A stretch of DNA of 64,000 bases from Novosphingobium barchaimii LL02. GTDB lineage: Bacteria; Pseudomonadota; Alphaproteobacteria; Sphingomonadales; Sphingomonadaceae. The DNA is taken from NCBI RefSeq assembly GCF_001046635.1, contig NZ_KQ130453.1, positions 377,001 through 441,000 of the forward strand, in the 5' to 3' direction. The notes under the pieces were generated by a model, which was given only the letters and a program-made list of their open reading frames with translations, did no database searches and was not told the DNA's origin. How positions within the stretch are numbered: the stretch's first letter is position 1; each line of letters opens with the position of its first letter. The position numbers and the translations under genes are program-made. Below are positions 1 through 8,471 of this stretch, piece after piece.

Positions 1-188
1 AAAAAGAGGACCCGGTGCGGGAGCATGTCAAAAAAGTGCCACCGTCGAACCGCTAAGGAAGCAAGGGGATAACCGGTGAACGCTTGATTTGGAAAGCGTA
101 AATACGCCGCGCGGCTATTGCGGACGCTGACCTAATCGTAATAGTCAGTGGTGAATTCGACATATCGGTTCGGAAACGGGAGCGTTGC

Positions 189-773
189 GTGGTTAGTCTG
201 CAAAAAGGCCAGTCGGTTCGTCTTGAAAAGTCTGGCGGAGGCTCGCTGACCCGCGTTTCGATGGGCCTTGGCTGGGACGTGCGCAAAGCCAAAGGCTTAT
301 TCGCCAAGCTGACCGGTGGTGGCGGCGGGGAGGTCGATCTCGACGCATCGTGCCTGCTGTTCGATGCTCAGCGCAACCTGCTCGACCAGGTCTGGTTCCG
401 CCAACTCGCCAGTCACGACGGCAGCATCGTCCACAGCGGCGATAATCGTACCGGTGCCGGGGACGGCGACGACGAGACGATCAACGTCGATCTCACGCGG
501 CTGCCTGCCAACGTCCAGACGCTGCTGTTCACCGTCAACAGTTTTCTAGGCGACAGTTTCGACCGCATCGATAATGCCTACTGCCGGGTCGTCGATTCCA
601 CCAACAGTAAGGAACTCGCGCGTTACGACCTGACCGGCTCGGGCACGCATACCGGTCAGATCATGGCCAAAGTGGTCCGTGTGGGCGAAGGCTGGGAAAT
701 GAAGGCCCTGGGCGAACGGACCACCGGCCGCACCTTCCAGGATATGATGAGCCAGATCATCGGCGCGCTGTGA
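189..773 (+). CDS. TerD-family stress protein, TerZ-like
   Basis: This is a 194-residue protein of the TerD/TerZ family, whose members bind calcium and belong to tellurite and general stress response systems in the cytoplasm. It opens with the family start (VSLQKGQSVRLEK) and carries the acidic calcium-binding motifs VDLDAS and GDNRTGAGDGDDE, followed by a LARYDL stretch. The GTG start is supported by a GGGAG ribosome site about eight bases upstream. It is the first gene of a same-strand Ter cluster running to about 10.2 kb. The tail after about residue 165 departs from the other TerD copies here, lacking their FRAVGQG ending, which is why I call it TerZ-like. The family is certain; the subtype is an inference. 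Confidence 0.9.
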   Translation: MVSLQKGQSVRLEKSGGGSLTRVSMGLGWDVRKAKGLFAKLTGGGGGEVDLDASCLLFDAQRNLLDQVWFRQLASHDGSIVHSGDNRTGAGDGDDETINVDLTRLPANVQTLLFTVNSFLGDSFDRIDNAYCRVVDSTNSKELARYDLTGSGTHTGQIMAKVVRVGEGWEMKALGERTTGRTFQDMMSQIIGAL

Positions 774-821
774 CGCACGTCGGCGAACGTCAAAACGCCT
801 GAACAAGGCATAGGGGCAAGT

Positions 822-1997
822 ATGACTGATCTCCAGCAGGGCGGCAACGCGTCCGTTCCGGCAGACCGGCTAACAGTGTCCTTCGCATGGACGCCGACCG
901 CCGGGCGCGAGGTCGATGCGGACGCCTCGGCTTATCTCTTGACGGCTTCCGGCAAGGTTCGCAGCGACGCCGACATGGTGTTCTACAACCAACCGCAAGG
1001 CGGGGACGGCGGCGTGCGCTTCGTAACCGGGCCCGGGCAAGGCACGTTCGAGGTAGATCTTTCCTGCCTGCCGCCCGAGATCGAGCGAGTGGTATTCTGC
1101 GTGACCATCCATGAAGCGCAGGCCAAGGGACAGACCCTGGCCCTGCTGGAAGGCGCGCTGATCGACGTGGCGACATCAGGCGGCGGGTCTGCCCTGCGCT
1201 TCGTGCCCAGTCTTGCCGGCGCGGCAGAGGCGGCGATGACTTTCGGCGAACTCTATCTTCGCAATGGGCAGTGGAAGTTTCGCGCCGTCGGGCAAGGCTT
1301 CACCGGCGGTCTGGCGCCGCTGGCGCGATCCTTCGGGATCGACGTGGCCGAGGATGCGCCCGCTGCCGCCCCGCCACCGCCCCCTCCGGCCCCGAAGCCG
1401 GTGAGCCTCAGCAAGGTGACCCTGGAAAAGGCGGGCCAGACCGTCAGCCTCGAAAAGCGCGGGTCGAGCTTTGGCGAGATCACGATCAACCTCAACTGGT
1501 CGCGTGGACGCAAGGGGTTCTTTGGCGGCGGTTCGGCGATCGACCTCGACCTCGGCTGCCTGTTCGAACTTTCTGACGGGCGCAAGGGCGTGGTGCAGGC
1601 GCTGGGCAATGCCTTCGGGTCCTTTGCGCAGGAGCCTTTCATCGCCCTCTCTGGCGACGACCGCACCGGCGACGTCTCGCAAGGCGAGACGATGCGGATC
1701 AACGGCGCCCGCTGGGCCGATATCCGCCGCATCGCGATCTTCGCCAACATCTATGACGGCGTGCCGAACTGGCAACAGACCGACGGCGTGGTACTGGTGA
1801 GCATGCCCGACCAGCCGCCGATCGAGGTCCGCATGACCGAAGGTCAGAACGATCGGCGTCTGTGCGGGATCGTGCTGATCGAGAACGATGCCGGCCGCCT
1901 GAAGGTCACGCGCATCGTCGATTACGTCCGCGACCAGAAGGTGCTGGACGAAAGTCTCGGCTGGGGCCTGCGCTGGGTCGCTGGCCGTAAGGATTGA
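822..1997 (+). CDS. Two-domain TerD/TerA-like stress protein
   Basis: The 391-residue product has two TerD-type modules joined by a proline-rich linker (around residues 182-195, with a run of seven prolines). The first module (about residues 14-178) keeps the fold markers DADASAYLL and FRAVGQGFTGGLAPLA but has lost the GDNRTG-type acidic calcium site. The second module (from about residue 196) resembles the C-terminal part of TerA, with VSLEKRGSSFGEI, AIDLDLGCL and SGDDRTGD. TerA proteins are TerD relatives that bind Ca2+ poorly or act as partners in the Ter complex. It lies 48 bases after the TerZ-like gene, and its stop overlaps the region just before the membrane-protein start, so co-transcription is likely. 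Confidence 0.85.
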   Translation: MTDLQQGGNASVPADRLTVSFAWTPTAGREVDADASAYLLTASGKVRSDADMVFYNQPQGGDGGVRFVTGPGQGTFEVDLSCLPPEIERVVFCVTIHEAQAKGQTLALLEGALIDVATSGGGSALRFVPSLAGAAEAAMTFGELYLRNGQWKFRAVGQGFTGGLAPLARSFGIDVAEDAPAAAPPPPPPAPKPVSLSKVTLEKAGQTVSLEKRGSSFGEITINLNWSRGRKGFFGGGSAIDLDLGCLFELSDGRKGVVQALGNAFGSFAQEPFIALSGDDRTGDVSQGETMRINGARWADIRRIAIFANIYDGVPNWQQTDGVVLVSMPDQPPIEVRMTEGQNDRRLCGIVLIENDAGRLKVTRIVDYVRDQKVLDESLGWGLRWVAGRKD

Positions 1998-2023
1998 GCC
2001 GTACGCGGCGAACGGGGGTTAAA

Positions 2024-3079
2024 GTGTTCAAGTATTACAAGGGTTCGCTGCTGTTCACGGCGCTGTGCATGGCGCTTGCCGCATGGCTGGGCTGGGATAT
2101 CACCGGCACACTCGGCGGGACGCTGGGTATTTTGTGGATCGTCGCGGTGCTCGGAGTGCTGGAAGTCTCGCTGTCGTTCGACAATGCGGTGGTCAATGCC
2201 ACCGTGCTGCGCGACATGGACGCGGTATGGCGTCGGCGCTTCCTGACCTGGGGCATCCTCATCGCCGTGTTCGGCATGCGGATCGTCTTCCCGCTGGCGA
2301 TCGTTGCCATCGCCGCGCAGATGGGGCCGATCGACGCGGTGGTTCTCGCTGCTACCGACCCTGTGCGCTATGAACACATCATCACTGCCGCGCATGTGGG
2401 TATCTCCGGCTTCGGCGGAGCCTTCCTGGCGATGGTCGGGCTGAGTTTCTTCCTCGACGAAGAGAAGGAACTGCACTGGATCGGCCTGATCGAGCGGCCG
2501 TTCTCCGAACTTTCGCGCATTTCCGGTCTTGCCATCGGCCTCGTACTGCTGGCGCTTTACGGCATTTCGCGCCTGATCGATCCGGCCGAGGCCATGACCT
2601 TCATCACTTCGGGCATCTTCGGCCTGGTGACCTACATCGCCGTCCAGTCGGTGGGTGCATTGTTGGAGCAGGAGGAGCATGTCAGCCATTCCGGGCAGGA
2701 TGCGGCCGTGGCCGTCGCCAAGTCGGGCCTGGCCGGTTTCCTCTATCTCGAAGTGCTGGACGCTTCGTTTTCGTTCGACGGGGTCATCGGCGCCTTCGCA
2801 TTGTCGAACAACTTGTTCATCATCGCGCTGGGCCTGGGCATCGGGGCGATGTTCGTGCGTTCGATGACGGTGATGCTGGTCGACAAGGGTACGCTGGCCG
2901 AATACCGCTATCTCGAACACGGCGCCTTCTACGCGATCGTGGCGCTGGCCGCGATCATGCTGCTGTCGGTCCGTTTCGAGATCCCGGAGACGATCACCGG
3001 CCTTATCGGCGCGGCCCTGATCGGACTCGCCTTCTACGATTCGCTGCGCAGTAATCGCAAGGACGCGAAGCTGGTCTAG
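2024..3079 (+). CDS. DUF475 / TerC-like integral membrane protein
   Basis: A 351-residue polytopic membrane protein of the DUF475 branch of the TerC superfamily. Members are thought to move or sense metal ions (Mn2+ or Ca2+) at the inner membrane and to team up with TerD proteins. Two conserved acidic membrane motifs are visible, SLSFDNAVVNA near the N-terminus and DASFSFDGVIGA in the second half, as expected for the duplicated TerC core. I prefer the GTG start at 2024 (MFKYYKGS), which follows a GGGGG ribosome site; the frame could extend to a TTG at 1994 overlapping the previous stop. Its place between TerA-like and TerD genes matches Ter operons. The transported ion is unknown. Confidence 0.85.
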   Translation: MFKYYKGSLLFTALCMALAAWLGWDITGTLGGTLGILWIVAVLGVLEVSLSFDNAVVNATVLRDMDAVWRRRFLTWGILIAVFGMRIVFPLAIVAIAAQMGPIDAVVLAATDPVRYEHIITAAHVGISGFGGAFLAMVGLSFFLDEEKELHWIGLIERPFSELSRISGLAIGLVLLALYGISRLIDPAEAMTFITSGIFGLVTYIAVQSVGALLEQEEHVSHSGQDAAVAVAKSGLAGFLYLEVLDASFSFDGVIGAFALSNNLFIIALGLGIGAMFVRSMTVMLVDKGTLAEYRYLEHGAFYAIVALAAIMLLSVRFEIPETITGLIGAALIGLAFYDSLRSNRKDAKLV

Positions 3080-3125
3080 GCTGGCGCCACATACTGCATC
3101 ATAACCCGTAAAGCAGGAGAGCATC

Positions 3126-3704
3126 ATGTCGGTAAGTCTGTCCAAGGGCGGCAACGTCAGCCTGTCCAAGGAAGAACCCAACCTGTCGAAGATCCTCATC
3201 GGACTAGGCTGGGACACCCGCACCACCGACGGCGCGGATTTCGACCTCGACGCCAGCGCCTTCCTGCTGAACGATGCAGGCAAGGTGCGCGGCGACAGCG
3301 ATTTCATCTTCTACAACAACCTGCGCTCGCCTGAAGGTTCGGTGGAGCACACCGGCGACAACCGGACCGGCGAGGGTGATGGTGACGACGAAGCATTGAC
3401 GGTCGAACTGGGCCAGGTTCCGGCGGAAGTGCAGAAACTGGCGATCGCTGTCACCATCCACGATGGTGAGGGGCGCAGGCAGAGCTTCGGCATGGTGTCG
3501 AATGCCTTCATCCGCGTCGTCAACGCCGTGACCGGCCGCGAAATTTCGCGCTACGACCTGGCCGAGGATGCATCCACCGAAACCGCGATGGTTTTCGGCG
3601 AGGTCTATCGCCACAATGGCGAATGGAAGTTCCGCGCCGTTGGGCAGGGCTACAAGGGCGGCCTCGCGCCGCTCGCACGTAATTACGGTGTCAGTGTCGG
3701 CTGA
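3126..3704 (+). CDS. terD: TerD family protein (copy 1)
   Basis: A canonical 192-residue TerD protein. It begins [16 protein letters not shown] and contains the calcium-binding acidic clusters [11 protein letters not shown] and [15 protein letters not shown], then [10 protein letters not shown] and the typical end [16 protein letters not shown]. TerD binds two Ca2+ ions and is needed for tellurite resistance and phage or colicin tolerance in enterobacterial ter systems. The start has a clear AGGAGA ribosome site. It sits 46 bases after the DUF475 gene and 24 bases before a near-identical paralogue, so the pair looks like a tandem duplication. TerE would be an equally valid label; the symbols cannot be separated from sequence alone. 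Confidence 0.92.
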   Translation: MSVSLSKGGNVSLSKEEPNLSKILIGLGWDTRTTDGADFDLDASAFLLNDAGKVRGDSDFIFYNNLRSPEGSVEHTGDNRTGEGDGDDEALTVELGQVPAEVQKLAIAVTIHDGEGRRQSFGMVSNAFIRVVNAVTGREISRYDLAEDASTETAMVFGEVYRHNGEWKFRAVGQGYKGGLAPLARNYGVSVG

Positions 3705-3728
3705 AGCCGGCGGATTAGGAGAATCAAG

Positions 3729-4304
3729 ATGGCAGTTTCGCTTTCCAAGGGCGGCAACGTCAGCCTCAGCAAGGAAGCTCCGGGCCTCAAGGGCGTCCGG
3801 GTCGGACTGGGCTGGGACACGCGCGTCACCGATGGTACCGATTTCGACCTCGACGCCAGCGTGTTCCTGCTGAACGACGCGGGCAAGGTCCGTTCGGACG
3901 CGGATTTCGTGTTCTACAACAACAAGAACGGCGCGAACGGTTCGGTCGTCCATCAGGGCGATAACCTGACCGGACAGGGCGACGGCGACGACGAAGTCGT
4001 GGCGGTGACGCTCGACCAGGTTCCGGCCGAGATCCTGCGCCTCAGCTTCGCCGTGACGATCCACGACGCCGATGCGCGCCGCCAGAACTTTGGCATGATT
4101 TCGAACGCTTTTATCCGCGTGCTGAACGCCGATGGCGGCACCGAGATCGCCCGCTACGACCTGTCCGAAGACGCCTCGACCGAGACGGCGATGATCTTCG
4201 GCGACCTCTATCGCCACAACGGCGAGTGGAAGTTCAAGGCGATCGGTCAGGGCTTTGCAGGTGGTCTGGGGCCGCTGGCCTCGTCCTTCGGCGTGAATAT
4301 CTGA
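3729..4304 (+). CDS. terD: TerD family protein (copy 2, TerE-like)
   Basis: A second canonical TerD-type protein of 191 residues, closely similar to its neighbour just upstream. It has the same start ([16 protein letters not shown]), the same acidic calcium sites ([11 protein letters not shown] and [15 protein letters not shown]) and the same end ([14 protein letters not shown]). A TTAGGAGAATCAAG leader gives a good ribosome site. The two copies differ mostly in the loop after FYNN ([11 protein letters not shown] here, [11 protein letters not shown] in copy 1), which suggests duplication followed by divergence rather than a recent copying event. Enterobacterial operons likewise carry adjacent terD and terE, so this may be the TerE equivalent. 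Confidence 0.92.
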   Translation: MAVSLSKGGNVSLSKEAPGLKGVRVGLGWDTRVTDGTDFDLDASVFLLNDAGKVRSDADFVFYNNKNGANGSVVHQGDNLTGQGDGDDEVVAVTLDQVPAEILRLSFAVTIHDADARRQNFGMISNAFIRVLNADGGTEIARYDLSEDASTETAMIFGDLYRHNGEWKFKAIGQGFAGGLGPLASSFGVNI

Positions 4305-4326
4305 CACCCCATGACCGCGCCCGCTC

Positions 4327-5517
4327 ATGCGTGATCTGATCGCGGGCGAACGGGCGCCCATTGCCGGTGAGCAGACGTTTTTGCTTGTCGGTGATGGGCA
4401 GGGCGGTGAACTGCCGACTCTGGCGCTGATCGCGCTGGGGGCGGACCGCCGCACCGCGCCTGCCTTCCCGCCGATCGACGGCGTGACGCGGGAAATGCGC
4501 GCCGCAGCGCGGTTTGAAGATACGCACCGGCTGGTCTTGGACCTTCATAGCGTTGCAGGCGAGGTCGAAAGGCTGCTGCTGGTCGCTTTCGACCGCGGCA
4601 ATCAGCCGATCGGGCGCACCCTCAACATCGAGACCGGCGACTTGCGCTTTGCTGTAGAGCTTGGCGGGCGCAGCGATGCGGCGGTGATCCTGGTCGAATG
4701 CTACCGCCATCAGGGCGCATGGCGGATGGCGGCCAACGGGCAAGGCTTTGCCATGGGCCTGGGCGCGATTGCGGGCGCCCACGGCATCGATCACGGCTGG
4801 GTGATGCGGCTGATCCCGCGTCTGCGGCCGGGCGTCAGTAATGGCGAGGGCGACGCTGGCGCGCGGCAGGGTTCGGGCGGATCGGCTACGTCCAGCGGCA
4901 GCGGTGTGGCGATTGAGAGCAACCACATCCTGACGAATGCCCACGTTGTCGAGGACGCCCGCGCCGTGACGGTTCATGCCGGCGGCCGTCCACTTCCCGC
5001 GCAGGTCGTGTTCGCCGATCCGCGCAACGATCTTGCCCTGCTTCGTGTCGAGGCGGCGCTTCCCGGCACCGCCCAGTTCCGCTCTGAAATCGGCTTACAC
5101 CTTGGCGAAGACATCGTCGCGCTGGGCTTTCCCCTTCAGGGCCTGCTCGGCACCGGGCCTCAGGCCAGCGCGGGCAACATCGCTGCGCTGTGCGGCATCG
5201 GCAACGACAGCACCGTGTTCCAGTTCACCGCGCCGATCGCCAGCGGCAACAGCGGTGGGCCAATCCTCGACATGGCCGGCCATCTGGTCGGGCTGGTGAG
5301 TTCCTCGCTCAATCTCGACCGTATCCGCCAGTCCGGCGGCAGCGCTGAAAACATCAACTTTGGCATCAAGGGGGCCATCATCCTCAGTTTTCTGGATTCC
5401 TTCGGCATCGAACCGCCGATGGCACAATATTCCCCTACTGGCCCAAGCCAGATCGGCCGCGCCGCCGTTGTGCGGCAGGCGCGTGACACGATTGCCCGGA
5501 TAACCTGCGAATGCTGA
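4327..5517 (+). CDS. TerD-like domain fused to trypsin-like serine protease
   Basis: A 396-residue fusion. Residues about 1-155 resemble a degenerate TerD domain: ECYRHQGAWRMAANGQGFAMGLGAIA mirrors the [16 protein letters not shown] ending of TerD, but the acidic calcium motifs are missing. After a Gly/Ser-rich linker (about 171-192) comes a chymotrypsin-fold, HtrA-like protease domain with the full triad: His206 in TNAHVV, Asp235 in RNDLALL and Ser309 in SGNSGGP. No signal peptide or PDZ domain is seen, so it is probably a cytoplasmic protease recruited to TerD complexes. The next gene starts inside its last codons (7-base overlap), which indicates translational coupling to the biosynthetic genes. 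Confidence 0.85.
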   Translation: MRDLIAGERAPIAGEQTFLLVGDGQGGELPTLALIALGADRRTAPAFPPIDGVTREMRAAARFEDTHRLVLDLHSVAGEVERLLLVAFDRGNQPIGRTLNIETGDLRFAVELGGRSDAAVILVECYRHQGAWRMAANGQGFAMGLGAIAGAHGIDHGWVMRLIPRLRPGVSNGEGDAGARQGSGGSATSSGSGVAIESNHILTNAHVVEDARAVTVHAGGRPLPAQVVFADPRNDLALLRVEAALPGTAQFRSEIGLHLGEDIVALGFPLQGLLGTGPQASAGNIAALCGIGNDSTVFQFTAPIASGNSGGPILDMAGHLVGLVSSSLNLDRIRQSGGSAENINFGIKGAIILSFLDSFGIEPPMAQYSPTGPSQIGRAAVVRQARDTIARITCEC

Positions 5518-6629
5518 CCCTTGCCGCCGATACCCGTTCGATCGTCCTGCCGACCGGGCAGATCGACATCACAGTGGACGAGGCCGCCTGGCCTCTCGAC
5601 GCCCTGTGCGACTTTGCCGCGCGCGAAAACCCGAAGCGCGGTTTCCTTGTCGTCTCGCGCGTGCTCGGCCGGCACCTGCCCGTTTCGCCGCAGGTGATGC
5701 GCCGCAGCGTGCGTGATCTTGCCGCGCGTATTCCAGCGGACTTGCCGGGCCCGGTTCTGGTACTCGGACTGGCGGAGACTGCCGTGTGTCTGGGCCAGAC
5801 GGTGCATGAGGAACTGCGCCTGCAGACCGGCCGGAAAGACATTCATTTCCTGCATTCGACGCGCCAGCAACTGGGTGACCAGCCGCTGGATACAGCGCTG
5901 CTCTGCCGCTTCGAGGAACCGCATAGCCATGCTTCCGCGCACCTGATCTATCGCAGCGCCCTGCCTGCGCCGCGATCGCTGGTCATCGTCGACGATGAAA
6001 TTTCGACCGGCACGACCACCTGCAACCTCGCTCATGCACTGGTCGCCGCCTGTCCCAGCGTCGAGGGGATCGTCGTCGCCGTGCTGACCGACTGGTCGGT
6101 AGGCCGTGGTTGGCAGGAGCGAATGCCGCGTCCGACGAAAGTCGCTGCCTTGCTTAGTGGCCGCCTTGAATGGACGCAAGGCGAAACGATTGCCGCGACG
6201 GCCGCGTTCGACATGGCCGCAGCCTCGCTTGGCCGGTTGGCAACGCACAGCAATTTCGGACGGCTGGGGCTGGAGGCCTCTGTCGCACCGCTGCCATTGA
6301 CGCCGCTGCCGCCCTTGACCGGACCTTTGCGCATCGTCGGCACCGGCGAATTCACCTACCTTCCGTTTCGTCTTGCGGAACGTATGGAGGCAGAGGGGCA
6401 CGATGTCGTCGTCCAGGCGACCAGCCGCAGTCCGGCGCGGGTCGGCGCGGCGATGAAGACCAAGCTGAGCTTTTCCGACAATTATGGAACCGGTGTGCCC
6501 AACTATCTCTACAATGCCGATCCGGCGGACGGTCGCACCACCTGGATCGCGCATGAAACCGGGGCGGACACGATCGACCCCGGGCTGGTTGCGGCGCTGG
6601 GTGCAAGCGTGATCGGCTGGAACGCCTGA
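5511..6629 (+). CDS. Phosphoribosyltransferase with C-terminal TRSP domain
   Basis: A 372-residue protein with a type-I phosphoribosyltransferase core (about residues 40-210) and a C-terminal TRSP-type domain. The PRPP-binding loop is clear as VIVDDEISTGTTT (residues 158-170). The C-terminal part holds TSRSPARVG near residue 303, the signature from which the TRSP domain is named, and GEFTYLPFRLAE. Published comparative genomics (Anantharaman, Iyer and Aravind, 2012) placed such enzymes in Ter-linked operons predicted to make a nucleoside-like metabolite; the product itself is unknown. The ATG overlaps the end of the protease gene and its stop overlaps the next ATG by one base, so the module is tightly coupled. 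Confidence 0.85.
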   Translation: MLTLAADTRSIVLPTGQIDITVDEAAWPLDALCDFAARENPKRGFLVVSRVLGRHLPVSPQVMRRSVRDLAARIPADLPGPVLVLGLAETAVCLGQTVHEELRLQTGRKDIHFLHSTRQQLGDQPLDTALLCRFEEPHSHASAHLIYRSALPAPRSLVIVDDEISTGTTTCNLAHALVAACPSVEGIVVAVLTDWSVGRGWQERMPRPTKVAALLSGRLEWTQGETIAATAAFDMAAASLGRLATHSNFGRLGLEASVAPLPLTPLPPLTGPLRIVGTGEFTYLPFRLAERMEAEGHDVVVQATSRSPARVGAAMKTKLSFSDNYGTGVPNYLYNADPADGRTTWIAHETGADTIDPGLVAALGASVIGWNA

Positions 6630-7375
6630 TGCGGGCCATCGCTCTGGTCGATCTCGACGATACGCTGTTCCAGACCCTTCGCAAATGCCCGCCCGACGTG
6701 CCGCACGATCGGCTTACCCCGCTCGGCTTCACGCGCGACGGCGACCCGCTAAGCTACGCAACGCCGCGCCAGATGCGCTTCATCGACTGGTTGGCCGAGA
6801 CGACGCATATGGTTCCCGTGACCGCGCGCAGCCTCGATGCGCTGCACCGGGCGCGAATACCCTTCGCGGCGGCGGTCTGCGCCCATGGCGGCGTGGTGCT
6901 GGACGAGGCCGGCGAAGTGGATGCGCAGTGGGCAGACGGTATCGCTGCCCATGCCGCCCGCCATGCCGACGAACTCGCGGTGCTGGCGCAGGCCATCTCC
7001 GCTGAGGCCAACGCGCGCGGGGTAGCCATCAACGCCGGCGTTCTGACCGAAGGCGATATGCCGCTTTACACTCTGGCAAAGCACGCCGATGCGGATCATG
7101 AGGCGATGTATGCCGTTGTCGATGCGGCAGTGCCATCGCTGCCGGAGGGGTGGACCGATCACCGCAACGGCAACAACGTGGCGCTTATGCCGCCCTATCT
7201 GGGCAAGCACCATGCGGTGGCGCACATCTTGCCGTCCTTGCGCGCGCGTTTCCCCGAGGCAACGGTGATCGGCATCGGCGACAGCATCACCGATGCGCCG
7301 TTCATGGGTCTGTGCGACTTTGCGATGATGCCCACGCGCTCGCAGCTTGCAGGGGACATGTTCGGTGCCCGCTGA
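6629..7375 (+). CDS. HAD-superfamily hydrolase of the Ter biosynthetic module
   Basis: A 248-residue cytoplasmic HAD phosphatase. The nucleophile motif is VDLDDT (Asp8 and Asp10) at the N-terminus, and the metal-binding motif IV is GIGDSITDAPFM near the C-terminus. A cap domain lies between, as in Cof or sucrose-phosphate-phosphatase-like HADs. In Ter-linked modules the HAD enzyme is predicted to remove a phosphate from the ribosylated intermediate made by the neighbouring phosphoribosyltransferases. Its ATG overlaps the previous stop by one base, and the following gene probably starts 11 bases inside its 3' end. The substrate cannot be read from the sequence. Confidence 0.85.
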   Translation: MRAIALVDLDDTLFQTLRKCPPDVPHDRLTPLGFTRDGDPLSYATPRQMRFIDWLAETTHMVPVTARSLDALHRARIPFAAAVCAHGGVVLDEAGEVDAQWADGIAAHAARHADELAVLAQAISAEANARGVAINAGVLTEGDMPLYTLAKHADADHEAMYAVVDAAVPSLPEGWTDHRNGNNVALMPPYLGKHHAVAHILPSLRARFPEATVIGIGDSITDAPFMGLCDFAMMPTRSQLAGDMFGAR

Positions 7376-8471
7376 CCTGCGTGAAGCGGCCGTGCCCGCC
7401 TTTTCGGGCAGCTACGATCCGGCGGACGTCACTTTCCTGCTCAAGCCGGTGACGATGGCGCCCACCGCCGTTGCCGACAAGGAAGCGGCGATCCAGTCCG
7501 GCCGCCGCCACTACTCGGAGATGATCGCGCCAGAGCCGCTGCCGGATGCCGAATACCTTTCGCTGTACCATGCCGCTCTGGCGCGAAATGGTGCCCGGTT
7601 GGCGCAGGACGTGGCGAGCCTTGCCGCCGGATTGGCGCAGCGCAGGTCAGGGCGCGAGATCGTGCTGGTTTCGCTGGCGCGGGCAGGCACTCCGATCGGC
7701 GTTCTTCTTGCGCGGACTCTGCGGGCCTGGGGGCATTGCGCCGTTCACTATTCCGTCAGCATCATCCGGGACCGGGGCATCGACCAGGCCGCGCTGGCCC
7801 ATATTGCTGGCCGGCACGATCCGCAGGACGCGTTTTTCGTCGACGGATGGACCGGCAAGGGCGCCATCGCGGGCGAACTGCGGGCCTCGCTGGCGGCAAA
7901 TGCGCTGGGCTTCGTGCCCGAACTGGCGGTGATCGCGGACCCTGCGGGCCAGGCCGATATCGCTGCGACGGACGACGACTATCTCATCGCCTCCGGACTG
8001 CTCAACGGGATCGTGTCCGGCTTGGTAAGCCGCTCGATCCTTAATCCGCAGTACGTGGAAAAGGGGGATTTTCATGCTTGTGTCACGTATCCCCACTATG
8101 CCCATGCCGATTTGTCGCGGGCTTTCGTGGATACAATCGCACCGATCGCAGCGGCGGCGGCGCCATTGCAGATTACCGGCCACGCCGGTCGGCGCGGCGG
8201 GCTGATGGCCGGGTGCGAGGCCATGCTGGGATCGCTGCTGGCGGACTGCGCGGCGGGGGACCGCAACCGAATCAAGCCCGGCATAGCCGAGGCCACACGG
8301 GCGCTGCTGCGGCGGGTGCCAGAGCGGCTTCTGGTTCGTGATCCCGGCGACGAAGACGTCGCGCATCTGATCCACCTTGCCGCCCGCCACCGTATTCCGG
8401 TGGAGCGGCTGGACAAGCAATCACAATATCGCGCCGTGGCGATCATCCGCGGCCTGGGAAACGAGTCATGA
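7365..8471 (+). CDS. StiP-type phosphoribosyltransferase with Pelota-like C-terminus
   Basis: A protein of about 368 residues that databases call 'cysteine protease StiP family' but which is better described as a phosphoribosyltransferase-like protein (PRTase_1 family). Visible marks are SGSYDPADVTFLLKP near the N-terminus, EIVLVSLARAGTPIGVLL, and FVDGWTGKGAI, which matches a PRPP-loop position. The last 65 or so residues (IKPGIAEATRALLRRVPERLLV to the end) resemble the Pelota-type RNA-binding domain reported in these Ter-linked proteins. I prefer the GTG start at 7365, preceded by AGGGGA; the open frame extends to a TTG at 7347. It overlaps the HAD gene, and its stop overlaps the lyase ATG (ATGA). 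Confidence 0.8.
   Translation: MPADLREAAVPAFSGSYDPADVTFLLKPVTMAPTAVADKEAAIQSGRRHYSEMIAPEPLPDAEYLSLYHAALARNGARLAQDVASLAAGLAQRRSGREIVLVSLARAGTPIGVLLARTLRAWGHCAVHYSVSIIRDRGIDQAALAHIAGRHDPQDAFFVDGWTGKGAIAGELRASLAANALGFVPELAVIADPAGQADIAATDDDYLIASGLLNGIVSGLVSRSILNPQYVEKGDFHACVTYPHYAHADLSRAFVDTIAPIAAAAAPLQITGHAGRRGGLMAGCEAMLGSLLADCAAGDRNRIKPGIAEATRALLRRVPERLLVRDPGDEDVAHLIHLAARHRIPVERLDKQSQYRAVAIIRGLGNES

Noticed and set aside
1-188. Possible gene fragment at the left edge of the window
   Set aside because: No frame in this stretch resembles a protein end. It is probably the leader of the first TerD-family gene.
1922-3307. 461-residue minus-strand open frame opposite the DUF475 gene
   Set aside because: It is rich in Asp, His, Arg and Gln, as expected from reading hydrophobic transmembrane codons on the opposite strand. 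No family resemblance is seen.
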